Positions 54,334 to 63,644 of a DNA stretch of 64,000 bases are shown one piece after another. The stretch is from Paenibacillus sp. JNUCC32 (GTDB lineage Bacteria; Bacillota; Bacilli; Paenibacillales; Paenibacillaceae). Position 1 is the stretch's first letter. The number at the start of each line of letters is the position of its first letter. The notes under the pieces were generated by a model, which was not told the origin of the DNA, searched no databases, and saw nothing but the letters and a program-made list of their open reading frames with translations. Position numbers and translations under genes: made by a program. The stretch spans positions 1,054,001 through 1,118,000 of the forward strand of contig NZ_CP062260.1 of NCBI RefSeq assembly GCF_014863545.1, read 5' to 3'.

Positions 54334-55743
54334 TTGTCTGTAGATTATGCATTGGATCAATACTTTAGCGTTTCGCTATCGGATGACAAGGTCGTCGCCT
54401 ATATACAGTTCACCAAGTGGGAGAAGGATTTTTCTTGCTCCGTCGAGGCTCTTGAACAGTTTCTCAGAAGCCATCAGATTCGGTATGGCATTCAATATGA
54501 TACCTTGCGGCGAATCGCGGACCATGGGGAGGAATATCAATATAGCAGAACGCCGATTGCCATGGGAACGGAACCGACGCACGGACAGAACGGTAAAATT
54601 CAGTTTACCGTCGATTTCGGGAATGAGACGAATCTGAAGCCGCTGGAGGACGAGGACGGCAAAGTGGACTTCAAAGAAGTGATTCGTTTAAATAATGTAA
54701 AGAAGGGCCAGCTGTTGGCTACCCGAATCCCGCCTACGAAGGGTGTGCCTGGAACTGCGGTCACCGGCGAAGAGATACCGAGCAAGCCGGGAAAGGAAGC
54801 ACATTTCAAGGTGGGGAAGAACGTGGTGGTCAACGCCGAGAAAAGCGCCATGTACGCCGCGCTTGACGGACTGCTCACCAAAACCGAAAAAGGCAAAATC
54901 AATGTGTTCCCGGTATATGAGATTAACGGGGACGTGGATTACAGCATTGGCAATATCGATTTTGTCGGTACGGTGGTCATTCGCGGGAATGTGCTGACCG
55001 GGTTCAAAATCAAGGCGGCAGGGGACATTCGAGTCACGGGCTTTGTGGAAGGTGCCGAGCTGGAGGCTGAAGGATCCATTGATATATCAGGCGGGATCAT
55101 CGGCTATAACAAGGGTTACGTAAAGGCGGGCCAGGACGTCAAAAGCTCGTTCATTCAGGATGGCAACGTCGTTGCGGGCGCCAGCGTATTCGTGTCGCAG
55201 AGCATCATGCATTCCAATATACGTGCTGTCCAGAATATCGAATGCAACGGGATGAAAGGGCTCGTAGTGGGCGGCATTCTGCAAGCCGGGGAAAAGGTCG
55301 TTGCGCGCACGATCGGAAACAGCATGTCGACGGCTACCGTCATTGAAGTGGGCGTTCTTCCCGAGCTGCGGAATGAACTGGCGGATCTAAGAGCCCAATT
55401 GAAGCTTTCATTAGAGAGCATGGACAAAACCGATAAAGCGCTTTATCTCTTGAACCAGTTGGCTTCCTCCGGACAATTGTCGCCGGACAAGCTGGCGCTG
55501 CGAATCAAGCTGAATGCGACCAAAAAATCCAACATGGCAGAGCAAGCCGACATCAAGGAACGCATGCTGGAAATCGAGAAGATGCTGGAGGATACCGGCA
55601 AAGCCAAAGTGAATGTGGTAAAGACGATCTACGGCGGCGCCAAAATCGTCATCGGGCGGTACACCCGATTTGTTAAGGATCCCACGCAGCGGGTCTCTTT
55701 TTACTATCATGAAGGAGATATCACCATGGTTCCGTTGTTGTAG
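54334..55743 (+). CDS. FapA/DUF342 family polymer-forming beta-helix protein
   Basis: The product (469 residues from TTG 54334, which has AAGGGGG 8 nt upstream) belongs to the FapA family once called DUF342. An N-terminal mixed region (about 1-80) is followed by the FapA core (about 80-270), with GKVDFKEVIRLNNVKKGQLL and TKGVPGTAVTGEEIPSKPGK. A right-handed beta-helix follows (about 210-345, repeated IRVTGFVEGAELEAEGSIDI-type turns), then a C-terminal coiled coil (about 350-440). Such proteins are found near flagellar and sporulation genes, but their role is not settled. It lies 30 nt after sigD. Confidence 0.85.
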   Translation: MSVDYALDQYFSVSLSDDKVVAYIQFTKWEKDFSCSVEALEQFLRSHQIRYGIQYDTLRRIADHGEEYQYSRTPIAMGTEPTHGQNGKIQFTVDFGNETNLKPLEDEDGKVDFKEVIRLNNVKKGQLLATRIPPTKGVPGTAVTGEEIPSKPGKEAHFKVGKNVVVNAEKSAMYAALDGLLTKTEKGKINVFPVYEINGDVDYSIGNIDFVGTVVIRGNVLTGFKIKAAGDIRVTGFVEGAELEAEGSIDISGGIIGYNKGYVKAGQDVKSSFIQDGNVVAGASVFVSQSIMHSNIRAVQNIECNGMKGLVVGGILQAGEKVVARTIGNSMSTATVIEVGVLPELRNELADLRAQLKLSLESMDKTDKALYLLNQLASSGQLSPDKLALRIKLNATKKSNMAEQADIKERMLEIEKMLEDTGKAKVNVVKTIYGGAKIVIGRYTRFVKDPTQRVSFYYHEGDITMVPLL

Positions 55744-55801
55744 GAATGAAAGACATTCACAATGCTTGTGGACATGATCCCTATACCATGAGGTGATTCC
55801 A

Positions 55802-56113
55802 TTGAGTTTAAAATCGGTTGAGATGCAAATTGCGGTCCCGAGAACCAATGAAGCGGGCAAGGTTCATAACGAATTCCAGCAGCGGCCGCAGAACGAACAG
55901 ATGCTGTTAGCAGGTGAACAAACCAAGAACAGCCGGGCCGAAGCCCAGCGAAGCACGGAAGTGAGCGAGACGGCCGAAACAGCCGTGCGGGATGACGGGA
56001 GCCGCCAGTCCTCAGGCCAGCAGCAAGGGCGGGGGTCTGCAGAAGCGGGCGAGACTTTGGAACAGCCGGCGGAGCACCCCTATAAAGGCAAAAATTTCGA
56101 TGTTTCGCTCTAG
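55802..56113 (+). CDS. Small polar protein of the sigD-rpsB interval, function unknown
   Basis: This 103-residue product starts at TTG 55802, 6 nt after GAGGTG. It begins with a short ordered motif (SLKSVEMQIAVPRTNEAGKV), continues as a Gln/Glu/Ser/Arg-rich likely disordered stretch and ends in the compact motif HPYKGKNFDVSL. The conserved-looking ends with a loose middle suggest an adaptor that binds partners by its termini. There is no membrane segment or signal peptide. I do not know a function; its neighbours are FapA-like and SwrB-like genes. Confidence 0.75.
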   Translation: MSLKSVEMQIAVPRTNEAGKVHNEFQQRPQNEQMLLAGEQTKNSRAEAQRSTEVSETAETAVRDDGSRQSSGQQQGRGSAEAGETLEQPAEHPYKGKNFDVSL

Positions 56114-56138
56114 ATAATTTATAGGCACAAAGGAGTTA

Positions 56139-56684
56139 ATGGATTTGAAACCGTGGATATATATCGTGCTGCTAGGCATTGCGGCCGTGCTGTATGCTTT
56201 CATGCTGCCGAAACGCCGGGAAGAGACCGTGTCCAGCGAGCGGGTTGTAAAGGAAGTCGAGAACACGCTTGAAGGATACATGGCGGAAATCCAGAACGAG
56301 AACGAGCAGCTGGTCGAGCTGGTTAGTCAAATGAAGAAAGAACTTGATGCCAAACAGCAAGCGCATCAGGAGCAGGTCAGCGATTTGCGGCAGCGCATGC
56401 TGGCCATGGAGCAGAAAATGACCGAATCGCAAACGCGTCTTCGAACGGCTGAAGAGAAGCTGGCGCAGGCAGCTGCGGCGGCTTCTTTGTCTGCAGGAGC
56501 GGCTGCAGCGTCATCGGAGGCGGATCATGCCCCTCCGGTCCATTCCATCAAATCCAGATACGCGGAACTGTTTGATTTATATGAACAAGGCAAATCTATC
56601 GATATGATAGCCAAGTCCATGGGACTTCAGCGAGGCGAAGTTCAACTCATTATTCAGTTGGCCAAACAGGAGGAATCCGTGTGA
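56139..56684 (+). CDS. swrB: SwrB-like membrane-anchored coiled-coil protein
   Basis: The 181-residue product has one N-terminal membrane helix (about 5-22), a long coiled coil (about 35-110), an Ala/Ser-rich hinge and a C-terminal helix-turn-helix-like motif, RYAELFDLYEQGKSIDMIAK. The same layout and the same place after sigD are found for B. subtilis SwrB (YlxL), which activates flagellar export assembly through FliP. The gene name is therefore by position and architecture and not by clear sequence identity. An alternative TTG start at 56145 has better ribosome-site spacing. Its stop overlaps the next start. Confidence 0.7.
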   Translation: MDLKPWIYIVLLGIAAVLYAFMLPKRREETVSSERVVKEVENTLEGYMAEIQNENEQLVELVSQMKKELDAKQQAHQEQVSDLRQRMLAMEQKMTESQTRLRTAEEKLAQAAAAASLSAGAAAASSEADHAPPVHSIKSRYAELFDLYEQGKSIDMIAKSMGLQRGEVQLIIQLAKQEESV

Positions 56685-57292
56685 TCAAGAACCGAATGTT
56701 TATGATGGGCCTCGGGAGCGGTCTTGTGATCGCCGCTGTGCTGCTGCAGCTGATGTGGATCGGCCAAGGCGCAACCGCTTCGGAGACAAAGGAGTTAACG
56801 AAGGAGCAGCTGGTGGCTGCAGCGGAGGCTTTGGATATGCAGGTCGTCGAAGGTACGGACGAGCTGATGACGGCGGAGCAGTGGGAAGAGAAGAAGCTGG
56901 GCGAGGGAGAAGGCGAGTCCGAAGGTGCCGAACCGGTCGATAAGCCTGAAGCGACGAAGCCTGAGGCGCCGGAGAAACCGGAGAGCCCGGAGAAACCAGA
57001 AGACGCGCAGAAGAAACAGGAAGCTTCCTCCCAGGTAACGAATCCGGCCAAACCGAAAACACCGGCTAAAGCCGAAGCTTCTATTCAAGTAAAGATTCCA
57101 TCCGGAAACAATCTCAGCGATGTAGCAAACAGCCTTCTGAATGCCGGGGTCATTGACAACAAACAGTCATTCATCAAAAAAGCTACCGAGAATAAAATCA
57201 ACACCAGAATCCTGAGCGGTACTTACTCGTTTACGATCGGCGAGAGCTACAATTCGATTATCACGAAGATCACGACAAAACCCTCCAACTAG
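56681..57292 (+). CDS. Membrane-anchored protein with MltG/YceG-like LysM domain, no catalytic part
   Basis: The 203-residue product starts at GTG 56681 behind CAGGAGG. It has a membrane helix (about 5-23), a charged region ending in a Pro/Glu/Lys linker (about 85-130) and a C-terminal domain of about 65 residues, with VKIPSGNNLSDVANSLLNAG and RILSGTYSFTIGESYNSIIT. That domain resembles the LysM-like part of endolytic transglycosylase MltG, but the catalytic YceG domain is missing. A cell-wall-binding or regulatory role is plausible and unproven. A terminator follows at once, so it ends the fla/che/sigD transcript. Confidence 0.75.
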   Translation: MIKNRMFMMGLGSGLVIAAVLLQLMWIGQGATASETKELTKEQLVAAAEALDMQVVEGTDELMTAEQWEEKKLGEGEGESEGAEPVDKPEATKPEAPEKPESPEKPEDAQKKQEASSQVTNPAKPKTPAKAEASIQVKIPSGNNLSDVANSLLNAGVIDNKQSFIKKATENKINTRILSGTYSFTIGESYNSIITKITTKPSN

Positions 57293-57320
57293 CACTCCGG
57301 TTGAGAGTGGTTTTTTTCTT
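57293..57320 (+). terminator. Terminator at the end of the fla/che/sigD transcript
   Basis: CACTC (57293-57297) pairs with GAGTG (57305-57309) around a 7-nt loop and is followed by GTTTTTTTCTTT. The stem is short, but the T run is good and the position directly after the stop codon is right. Confidence 0.65.
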
Positions 57321-57376
57321 TAGCGTAACTCTTCAAGCCCCTGATTGGCTTGAGCTGGTCATGCACACAAAAGACA

Positions 57377-57405
57377 TTGCAACCTGCCCATGGTTATGTT
57401 ATAGT
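57377..57405 (+). promoter_or_regulatory. Sigma-A promoter for rpsB
   Basis: TTGCAA (57377-57382) and TATAGT (57400-57405) are separated by 17 nt. The start codon of rpsB is about 120 nt further on, leaving a leader of that length. I could not assign a known ribosomal-protein leader structure to it. Confidence 0.75.
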
Positions 57406-57530
57406 AATTGACGGTGTTAAAACACACGCCAGAGTGATTCCGTTGAGGGTGCTTCCTGGAATGGGAGTCTTAATGGAAAATGATCTTGGCGGAGGGACAC
57501 ACAAAAACCAAACTTAGGAGGTGCGTGAAG

Positions 57531-58229
57531 ATGGCAGTAATTTCCATGAAACAGCTTTTGGAAGCTGGCGTTCACTTCGGTCACCAGACTCGTCGCTGGA
57601 ACCCGAAAATGGATAAATTTATCTTCACTGAAAGAAACGGTATCTACATTATCGACCTGCAAAAAACGGTCAAGAAAGTTGAAGAAGCATTCAACTTCGT
57701 AAAAAGCGTAGCTGGTGAGAACGGTACGATCCTGTTCGTCGGCACGAAAAAACAAGCTCAAGATTCCGTGAAGGAAGAAGCGGAGCGTTGCGGCATGTTC
57801 TACATCAACCAACGTTGGCTCGGCGGAACTCTGACTAACTTCGAAACGATCCAAAAGCGTATCAACCGCTTGAAGCAGCTTGAAACTTGGGAAGAAGACG
57901 GCACGTTCCAAGTATTGCCTAAGAAAGAAGTCATCCTTCTCCGCAAAGAGAAAGATCGTCTTGAGAAATTCCTGGGCGGTATCAAGAACATGAAGGGCCT
58001 TCCAAGCGCATTGTTCGTTATCGATCCTCGCAAAGAGCGCATCGCTGTTGCGGAAGCTCGCAAATTGGGTATCCCAATCGTTGGTATCGTTGATACGAAC
58101 TGCGATCCGGATGAAATCGACTATGTAATTCCAGGTAACGATGACGCGATCCGCGCTGTCAAATTGTTGACTGGTAAAATGGCCGATGCCGTTGTTGAAG
58201 CTCACCAAGGCGAAGAAACAACAGCTTAA
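57531..58229 (+). CDS. rpsB: 30S ribosomal protein S2
   Basis: S2 binds the body of the 30S subunit near S1. The true start is ATG 57531 behind TTAGGAGGTG, giving 232 residues that begin [20 protein letters not shown]. An in-frame 17-codon upstream extension lacks conservation. The S2 signatures [12 protein letters not shown] and [20 protein letters not shown] are present. Codon use is strongly biased, as expected for a highly expressed gene. Confidence 0.98.
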   Translation: MAVISMKQLLEAGVHFGHQTRRWNPKMDKFIFTERNGIYIIDLQKTVKKVEEAFNFVKSVAGENGTILFVGTKKQAQDSVKEEAERCGMFYINQRWLGGTLTNFETIQKRINRLKQLETWEEDGTFQVLPKKEVILLRKEKDRLEKFLGGIKNMKGLPSALFVIDPRKERIAVAEARKLGIPIVGIVDTNCDPDEIDYVIPGNDDAIRAVKLLTGKMADAVVEAHQGEETTA

Positions 58230-58260
58230 TCGGGATTAAACGTATAAACCATGAATTAAA

Positions 58261-58308
58261 TGAAAAGGGTGGTTGGTAGGTGTATAACCTCTCACTGCCC
58301 TTTTTTTA
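58261..58308 (+). terminator. Partial terminator/attenuator between rpsB and tsf
   Basis: AAAGGGTGGTTGG and the complementary run ending CTCACTGCCCTTT form an imperfect hairpin with several G-T pairs, followed by seven T. It sits in the 234-nt gap between rpsB and tsf and could lower expression of tsf relative to rpsB. The rest of that gap (58309-58463) holds no gene that I can support. Confidence 0.45.
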
Positions 58309-58463
58309 AGATGTCAGGCCGGATTGCGGTAGAAACATCAGGCTTCTGGCAGGGCAAGGGAAACAAATACTTAAGCGTACGGATTTCTTGGAGGGCACGT
58401 CGAAGGACGGCTGCTTCAGATCCGAACGCCAAACTTGATCATACCAATATGGAGGGAATTCTA

Positions 58464-59114
58464 ATGGCAGTAACAGCTAGTGCGGTAAAAGAACTTCGCG
58501 AAAGAACAGGCGCGGGCATGCTCGATTGCAAAAAAGCGCTCGACGAAACAAACGGTGATATCGAAAAAGCGATCGCGGTGCTTCGCGAGAAAGGCTTGTC
58601 CGCAGCGGCTAACAAAGCTGGACGCGTTGCAACGGAAGGCGTTGTCGAGTCTTACATTCACGGTGGCGGACGCATCGGCGTTCTCGTGGAAATCAACTGT
58701 GAAACAGACTTCGTAGGCAAAACGGATCAATTTAAAGAGTTTGCTCGCGATATCGCAATGCATATTGCTGCTGCAAACCCTAAATACGTTCGTCGTGAAG
58801 AAGTACCTAGTGACGAGCTTGAGAAAGAAAAAGAAATTTTGAAAAACCAAGCCCTGAACGAAGGCAAGCCTGAAAAAATCGTTGAGAAAATGGTTGAAGG
58901 CCGCATCAACAAATACTATGAAGAGTATTGCCTGCTCGAGCAGCCTTTCATCAAGGATCCGGACAAAACGATCAGCACGCTGCTTAACGAAAAAATCAGC
59001 ACAATCGGCGAGAACATCTCCATTCGTCGTTTTGCCCGTTTCGAATTGGGCGAAGGCTTGGAGAAAAAACAAGACAACTTCGTAGAAGAAGTTATGGCCC
59101 AGGTGAATAAATAA
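58464..59114 (+). CDS. tsf: Elongation factor Ts, short form
   Basis: EF-Ts exchanges GDP for GTP on EF-Tu. From ATG 58464 (GGAGGG 7 nt upstream) the product has 216 residues. It has the UBA-like start [20 protein letters not shown] and the EF-Tu-contacting [12 protein letters not shown]. It is much shorter than the roughly 290 residues of B. subtilis EF-Ts and ends with the C-terminal module [14 protein letters not shown], so it is the compact form with a single core subdomain, as in Thermus or clostridia. An upstream in-frame extension to 58260 is not coding. Confidence 0.97.
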   Translation: MAVTASAVKELRERTGAGMLDCKKALDETNGDIEKAIAVLREKGLSAAANKAGRVATEGVVESYIHGGGRIGVLVEINCETDFVGKTDQFKEFARDIAMHIAAANPKYVRREEVPSDELEKEKEILKNQALNEGKPEKIVEKMVEGRINKYYEEYCLLEQPFIKDPDKTISTLLNEKISTIGENISIRRFARFELGEGLEKKQDNFVEEVMAQVNK

Positions 59115-59146
59115 GCCGGATAGGCTAATATAAGTTATAGAAAAGA

Positions 59147-59176
59147 GTGGAACACACCTGTGTTCCTTCTTTTTTA
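59147..59176 (+). terminator. Terminator after tsf
   Basis: GGAACACA (59149-59156) and TGTGTTCC (59159-59166) form a perfect 8-bp stem with a 2-nt gap, extended by adjacent A-T pairs, followed by TTCTTTTTT. It closes the rpsB-tsf transcript. The 235 nt from here to pyrH contain no gene; candidate promoters there are too weak to assign. Confidence 0.85.
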
Positions 59177-59294
59177 AGAGATATAAAGGCATAAGAGAGA
59201 TAAGATTGTTATAAATTCGGAGTAAAGGCTACCCTTATCTCACAAGAAAGAATGGACTTAGGTCTTGATTAGACGACCAGAAGTTTCTACTTGA

Positions 59295-60139
<845 letters not shown>

Positions 60140-60140
<1 letters not shown>

Positions 60141-60694
60141 TGCCGCAATCGGTGAAAAAGAATGCAGAAGAACGCATGGAAAAAGCGATCCTGTCTTTGA
60201 AACGTGACTTGGCAACTCTGCGCGCAGGGCGGGCAGCGCCGGCGCTCCTCGACCGGATCACGGTGGAATACTACGGAGCGCAAACTCCGCTGAATCAGCT
60301 GGCTAACATCAGCACGCCGGATTCCAGAACGCTCATGATTCAGCCTTGGGACAAGTCGTCCTTGGCGGATATCGAGAAAGCGATCATGAAATCGGATATC
60401 GGATTGACACCGGCGAACGATGGTAATCAAATTCGTCTCGTCGTACCTGCATTGACGGAAGAACGCAGAACCGAACTGGTGAAAATGACGAAGAAATTCG
60501 GCGAGGAAGCGAAAGTGGCCATCCGCAACATTCGCCGTGATGCCAACGACGACATCAAAAAATTGGAGAAAACGGATATTTCCGAGGACGAGTCCCGGAG
60601 ACATCAGGAAGATATCCAAAAAGCGACGGATAAATTTATCGCAGAAGTCGACAAAGTCCTCGTTGCTAAAGAAAAAGAGATTATGGAAGTATAA
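60140..60694 (+). CDS. frr: Ribosome recycling factor
   Basis: RRF, with EF-G, splits the ribosome after termination. The 184-residue product has the three-helix bundle with [19 protein letters not shown] at the start and [19 protein letters not shown] near the end. It is coupled to pyrH by a one-base overlap (TAATG). Confidence 0.98.
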
Positions 60695-60741
60695 GAGACT
60701 TGTGGCCCCTCCTGTCAATGGTGGGGTTTGTCTCTTTTTTT
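60690..60741 (+). terminator. Hairpin with T run between frr and uppS
   Basis: GAGAC...CCCC pairs with GGGG...GTCTC around a loop of about 13 nt and is followed by seven T. It lies in the 73-nt gap between frr and uppS. Because no clear promoter fits between it and uppS, it is more likely an attenuating terminator than a full stop. Confidence 0.65.
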
Positions 60742-60767
60742 GCAGAAAGATGCCTGGAGGAAATGGA

Positions 60768-61535
60768 ATGATCAAACGGGTTCGATCGTGGTTGAATCAG
60801 GAGGACAGTCAGCAGACGCATCAGCTCTCTCCGGACAACATCCCGCATCATGTTGCCATCATCATGGATGGCAATGGGCGTTGGGCGAAACGGCGCGGCA
60901 TGCCGCGGATCGTTGGCCATCAGAATGGCATGAAGGCTGTCAAAAGAGCCGCCATAGCCGCCGATGAGTTGGGAATCAAAATATTGACGATGTATGCTTT
61001 CTCTACGGAAAACTGGACGCGTCCGAAGGATGAGGTCGATTTTCTTATGAAGCTTCCGCAGGAGTTTCTGGCTATTGAGCTGGAAGAGCTGATCGAGAAA
61101 AATGTCCAGGTCCGCATGATGGGGCATCCGGAAGACCTTCCGTCCCATACCGTGTCTGCGATGGAAGAAGCTGTCGCGAAAACTGCCGGCAATGACGGGC
61201 TTGTGCTTAACTTTGCGCTCAATTACGGCAGCCGGAAAGAGATCACCGAAAGTGTCAAGGCGCTCGGACGGGAAGTGCGAGACGGAATTCTCCGTCCTGA
61301 GGACATTACAGAGGAACTGATTGGCCAGCGGCTCCTCACAGGCGAATTGCCGGATCCGGATTTACTGATCCGCACAAGCGGCGAGCTGCGGCTGAGCAAT
61401 TTTATGTTGTGGCAGCTCGCGTACAGCGAGTTATGGTTTACGGATGCCTATTGGCCGGAGTTCACCAAAGACCATTTGGTGGAGGCCGTAGCCGATTATC
61501 AACAAAGAACTAGGCGCTACGGTGGACTGTCGTAG
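60768..61535 (+). CDS. uppS: Undecaprenyl diphosphate synthase (isoprenyl transferase)
   Basis: UppS makes the C55 carrier lipid precursor for peptidoglycan and teichoic acids. The start is ATG 60768 with CTGGAGG 7 nt upstream, giving 255 residues; a long upstream extension overlapping frr is rejected. The Z-type prenyltransferase motifs are present: HVAIIMDGNGRWAKRRG (catalytic Asp), FSTENWTRPKDEV and DLLIRTSGELRLSNFMLWQ. Confidence 0.98.
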   Translation: MIKRVRSWLNQEDSQQTHQLSPDNIPHHVAIIMDGNGRWAKRRGMPRIVGHQNGMKAVKRAAIAADELGIKILTMYAFSTENWTRPKDEVDFLMKLPQEFLAIELEELIEKNVQVRMMGHPEDLPSHTVSAMEEAVAKTAGNDGLVLNFALNYGSRKEITESVKALGREVRDGILRPEDITEELIGQRLLTGELPDPDLLIRTSGELRLSNFMLWQLAYSELWFTDAYWPEFTKDHLVEAVADYQQRTRRYGGLS

Positions 61536-61555
61536 CCGATGGAGGATGGAACGTT

Positions 61556-62356
61556 TTGAAACAGCGATTGATTACCGGAATTATAGCGGGAGCGGTCTTT
61601 TTAGGATTATGTTTCATAGGCGGTCTGTGGTACCATCTTCTAATTCTGGCGATGGCGCTAGTCGGTTACTATGAGTTTGTGCGCATGACCCATACGGCAC
61701 CGTTCGGGGGAACGGCATGGATCGGGTATGCGGGAGTGCTGCTGCTTGTATTTCCATGGGGTCCGCTTGATCTGAAACTTCCGATCCCATGGGAACATGT
61801 GCTTTGGCTCCTGCTGCTCTTATTTTTGCTGGCGACGGTGACCACGAAAAATACGATAGATATCAAGCGGATCTCTTTATTGTTTTTGGCATCGGTCTAT
61901 ATCGGCATCGGATTTTCCTTCATAGCCGAATCTCGGCATGCTCCGGACGGGCATGGCGTATTTTGGACTTTTTTGCTGCTGGCCTCGATCTGGGCAAGTG
62001 ATGCGGGCGCGTATTTTGTCGGCCGCGCCATGGGGCGCCATAAATTATGGCCTTCCATAAGCCCGAACAAAACGGTGGAGGGTGCGCTCGGCGGTGTGAT
62101 CATCGCCGTGTTCACGTCGCTGCTCTTTTCATTCTACTCAGATGGAATCCTGACGGCTGGACATGCGGTTCTGATTGGGCTTTCCTGCGCCGTTATCGGC
62201 CAGCTCGGCGACTTGGTGCAATCCGCCTATAAACGGGTGTATGACATCAAGGATTCGGGCAAGCTGCTGCCGGGACATGGAGGAATACTGGATCGATGCG
62301 ACAGTTGGATCGTCGTATTTCCGTTTGTACATATATTGAGTCTCCTGCCTTACTGA
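61556..62356 (+). CDS. cdsA: Phosphatidate cytidylyltransferase
   Basis: CdsA makes CDP-diacylglycerol, the branch-point precursor of phospholipids. The 266-residue product has about seven or eight membrane helices and the family signature at its C-terminus: [20 protein letters not shown] then [13 protein letters not shown]. The start is TTG 61556 behind GGAGGATGG. Confidence 0.97.
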   Translation: MKQRLITGIIAGAVFLGLCFIGGLWYHLLILAMALVGYYEFVRMTHTAPFGGTAWIGYAGVLLLVFPWGPLDLKLPIPWEHVLWLLLLLFLLATVTTKNTIDIKRISLLFLASVYIGIGFSFIAESRHAPDGHGVFWTFLLLASIWASDAGAYFVGRAMGRHKLWPSISPNKTVEGALGGVIIAVFTSLLFSFYSDGILTAGHAVLIGLSCAVIGQLGDLVQSAYKRVYDIKDSGKLLPGHGGILDRCDSWIVVFPFVHILSLLPY

Positions 62357-62373
62357 TGAAAGGAAAGATGAGC

Positions 62374-63513
62374 ATGAAGAAGATCAGCGTACTCGGCTCC
62401 ACGGGCTCCATTGGCACCCAAACCTTGGATGTGGTGAGGAAGCACCGGGAACAATTTCAGATTGAAGGCTTGGCTGCGGGGAGCAATAAGGAATTGCTGC
62501 TTCAGCAGGTTCAGGAGTTTTCTCCGCGAAAAGTGTCCGTTGCGACGAAAGAGCTTGCTGACAGTTTAAGGCATGATCTTCCTGCCGGAACCGAAGTGTT
62601 TCATGGCCATGAAGGCCTGATCGAGATTGCGGCAGCGACAGACGCGGAGCTGGTCGTTACTGCGGTCGTTGGAAGTTTGGGCCTTTCTTCTACGCTTGCG
62701 GCCATTAACGAGGGGAAGACGATCGGGCTTGCCAACAAGGAAACATTGGTTACCGCAGGTCACCTGGTTACCGCTCAAGCCGCTGCAAAAGGGGTAAAGC
62801 TCTTGCCGATCGACAGCGAGCATTCCGCCATATTCCAATGCTTGAACGGAGAACGGCATGAAGATATCGAACGGATTACGCTGACCGCTTCCGGCGGGTC
62901 GTTCCGGGATTACACCCGCGATCAGCTGGTCAGCGTTACGGTGGAGGATGCGCTCAAGCATCCAAACTGGTCCATGGGCGCCAAAATCACGATCGATTCC
63001 GCGACCATGGTCAATAAAGGGCTTGAGGTCATTGAAGCGCATTGGTTGTACGGCATACCGTACGACAATATTTCCGTGCTTCTCCACCCGGAAAGCATCA
63101 TCCATTCTTTTGTGGAGTTCCGCGATTCCAGCATTATCGCGCAGCTCGGCAACCCGGACATGCGGGTCCCGATTCAATATGCGCTGACTTATCCCGAGCG
63201 GTGGTCTTCGCCTGCACCAAGGCTCTCCTTGGCAGAAGCAGGAAAGCTGCACTTCCGGGAAATGGACCTTGAGCGTTTTCCTTGTTTAAGGCTCGCTTAT
63301 GAATGTGGTAAAATGGGTGGTACAGCGCCAACGGTATTCAATGCGGCCAATGAAATCGCGGTCGCCCGCTTTCTCCGCGGCGAAATCTCTTTTCTGCGAA
63401 TCGAAGAGATTATCGAGGAAGTGCTGCATAGTCACCATAACGTGCCGGAACCGGCGCTGGAGACGATTGAAGAGAATGATCGGATTGCACGTGAAATAGC
63501 TTCCCGACTATAA
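62374..63513 (+). CDS. dxr: 1-deoxy-D-xylulose 5-phosphate reductoisomerase
   Basis: Dxr performs the committed step of the MEP isoprenoid pathway with NADPH and a divalent metal. The start ATG 62374 gives [20 protein letters not shown] and 379 residues. ATG 62368 would add two; a longer frame overlapping cdsA is rejected. Motifs: NADPH-binding [16 protein letters not shown], metal ligands in [11 protein letters not shown], the flexible loop with HPNWSMG, and [19 protein letters not shown]. Next to uppS this supplies isoprenoids for the carrier lipid. Confidence 0.98.
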   Translation: MKKISVLGSTGSIGTQTLDVVRKHREQFQIEGLAAGSNKELLLQQVQEFSPRKVSVATKELADSLRHDLPAGTEVFHGHEGLIEIAAATDAELVVTAVVGSLGLSSTLAAINEGKTIGLANKETLVTAGHLVTAQAAAKGVKLLPIDSEHSAIFQCLNGERHEDIERITLTASGGSFRDYTRDQLVSVTVEDALKHPNWSMGAKITIDSATMVNKGLEVIEAHWLYGIPYDNISVLLHPESIIHSFVEFRDSSIIAQLGNPDMRVPIQYALTYPERWSSPAPRLSLAEAGKLHFREMDLERFPCLRLAYECGKMGGTAPTVFNAANEIAVARFLRGEISFLRIEEIIEEVLHSHHNVPEPALETIEENDRIAREIASRL

Positions 63514-63569
63514 GTTTTGAAGTGTTTTTGAAATCTCCCTTGAAAAAAAGCGGACAGCTTGTGATTCTC

Positions 63570-63597
63570 TTGTGGACGACAGGAGAATAATGATAAT
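63570..63597 (+). promoter_or_regulatory. Possible promoter for the site-2 protease gene
   Basis: TTGTGG (63570-63575) and GATAAT (63592-63597) are 16 nt apart, 47 nt before the protease start. The match is moderate. The gene may equally be read through from dxr. Confidence 0.35.
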
Positions 63598-63644
63598 CTA
63601 TAGGGACATACTGCGTTCTCAGAGGAAAAGGGGGATGTAAAGAA

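Noticed and set aside
58260..58463. Upstream extension of tsf (68 codons)
   Set aside because: It crosses a terminator-like hairpin and shows no similarity to EF-Ts; a good ribosome site lies directly before ATG 58464.
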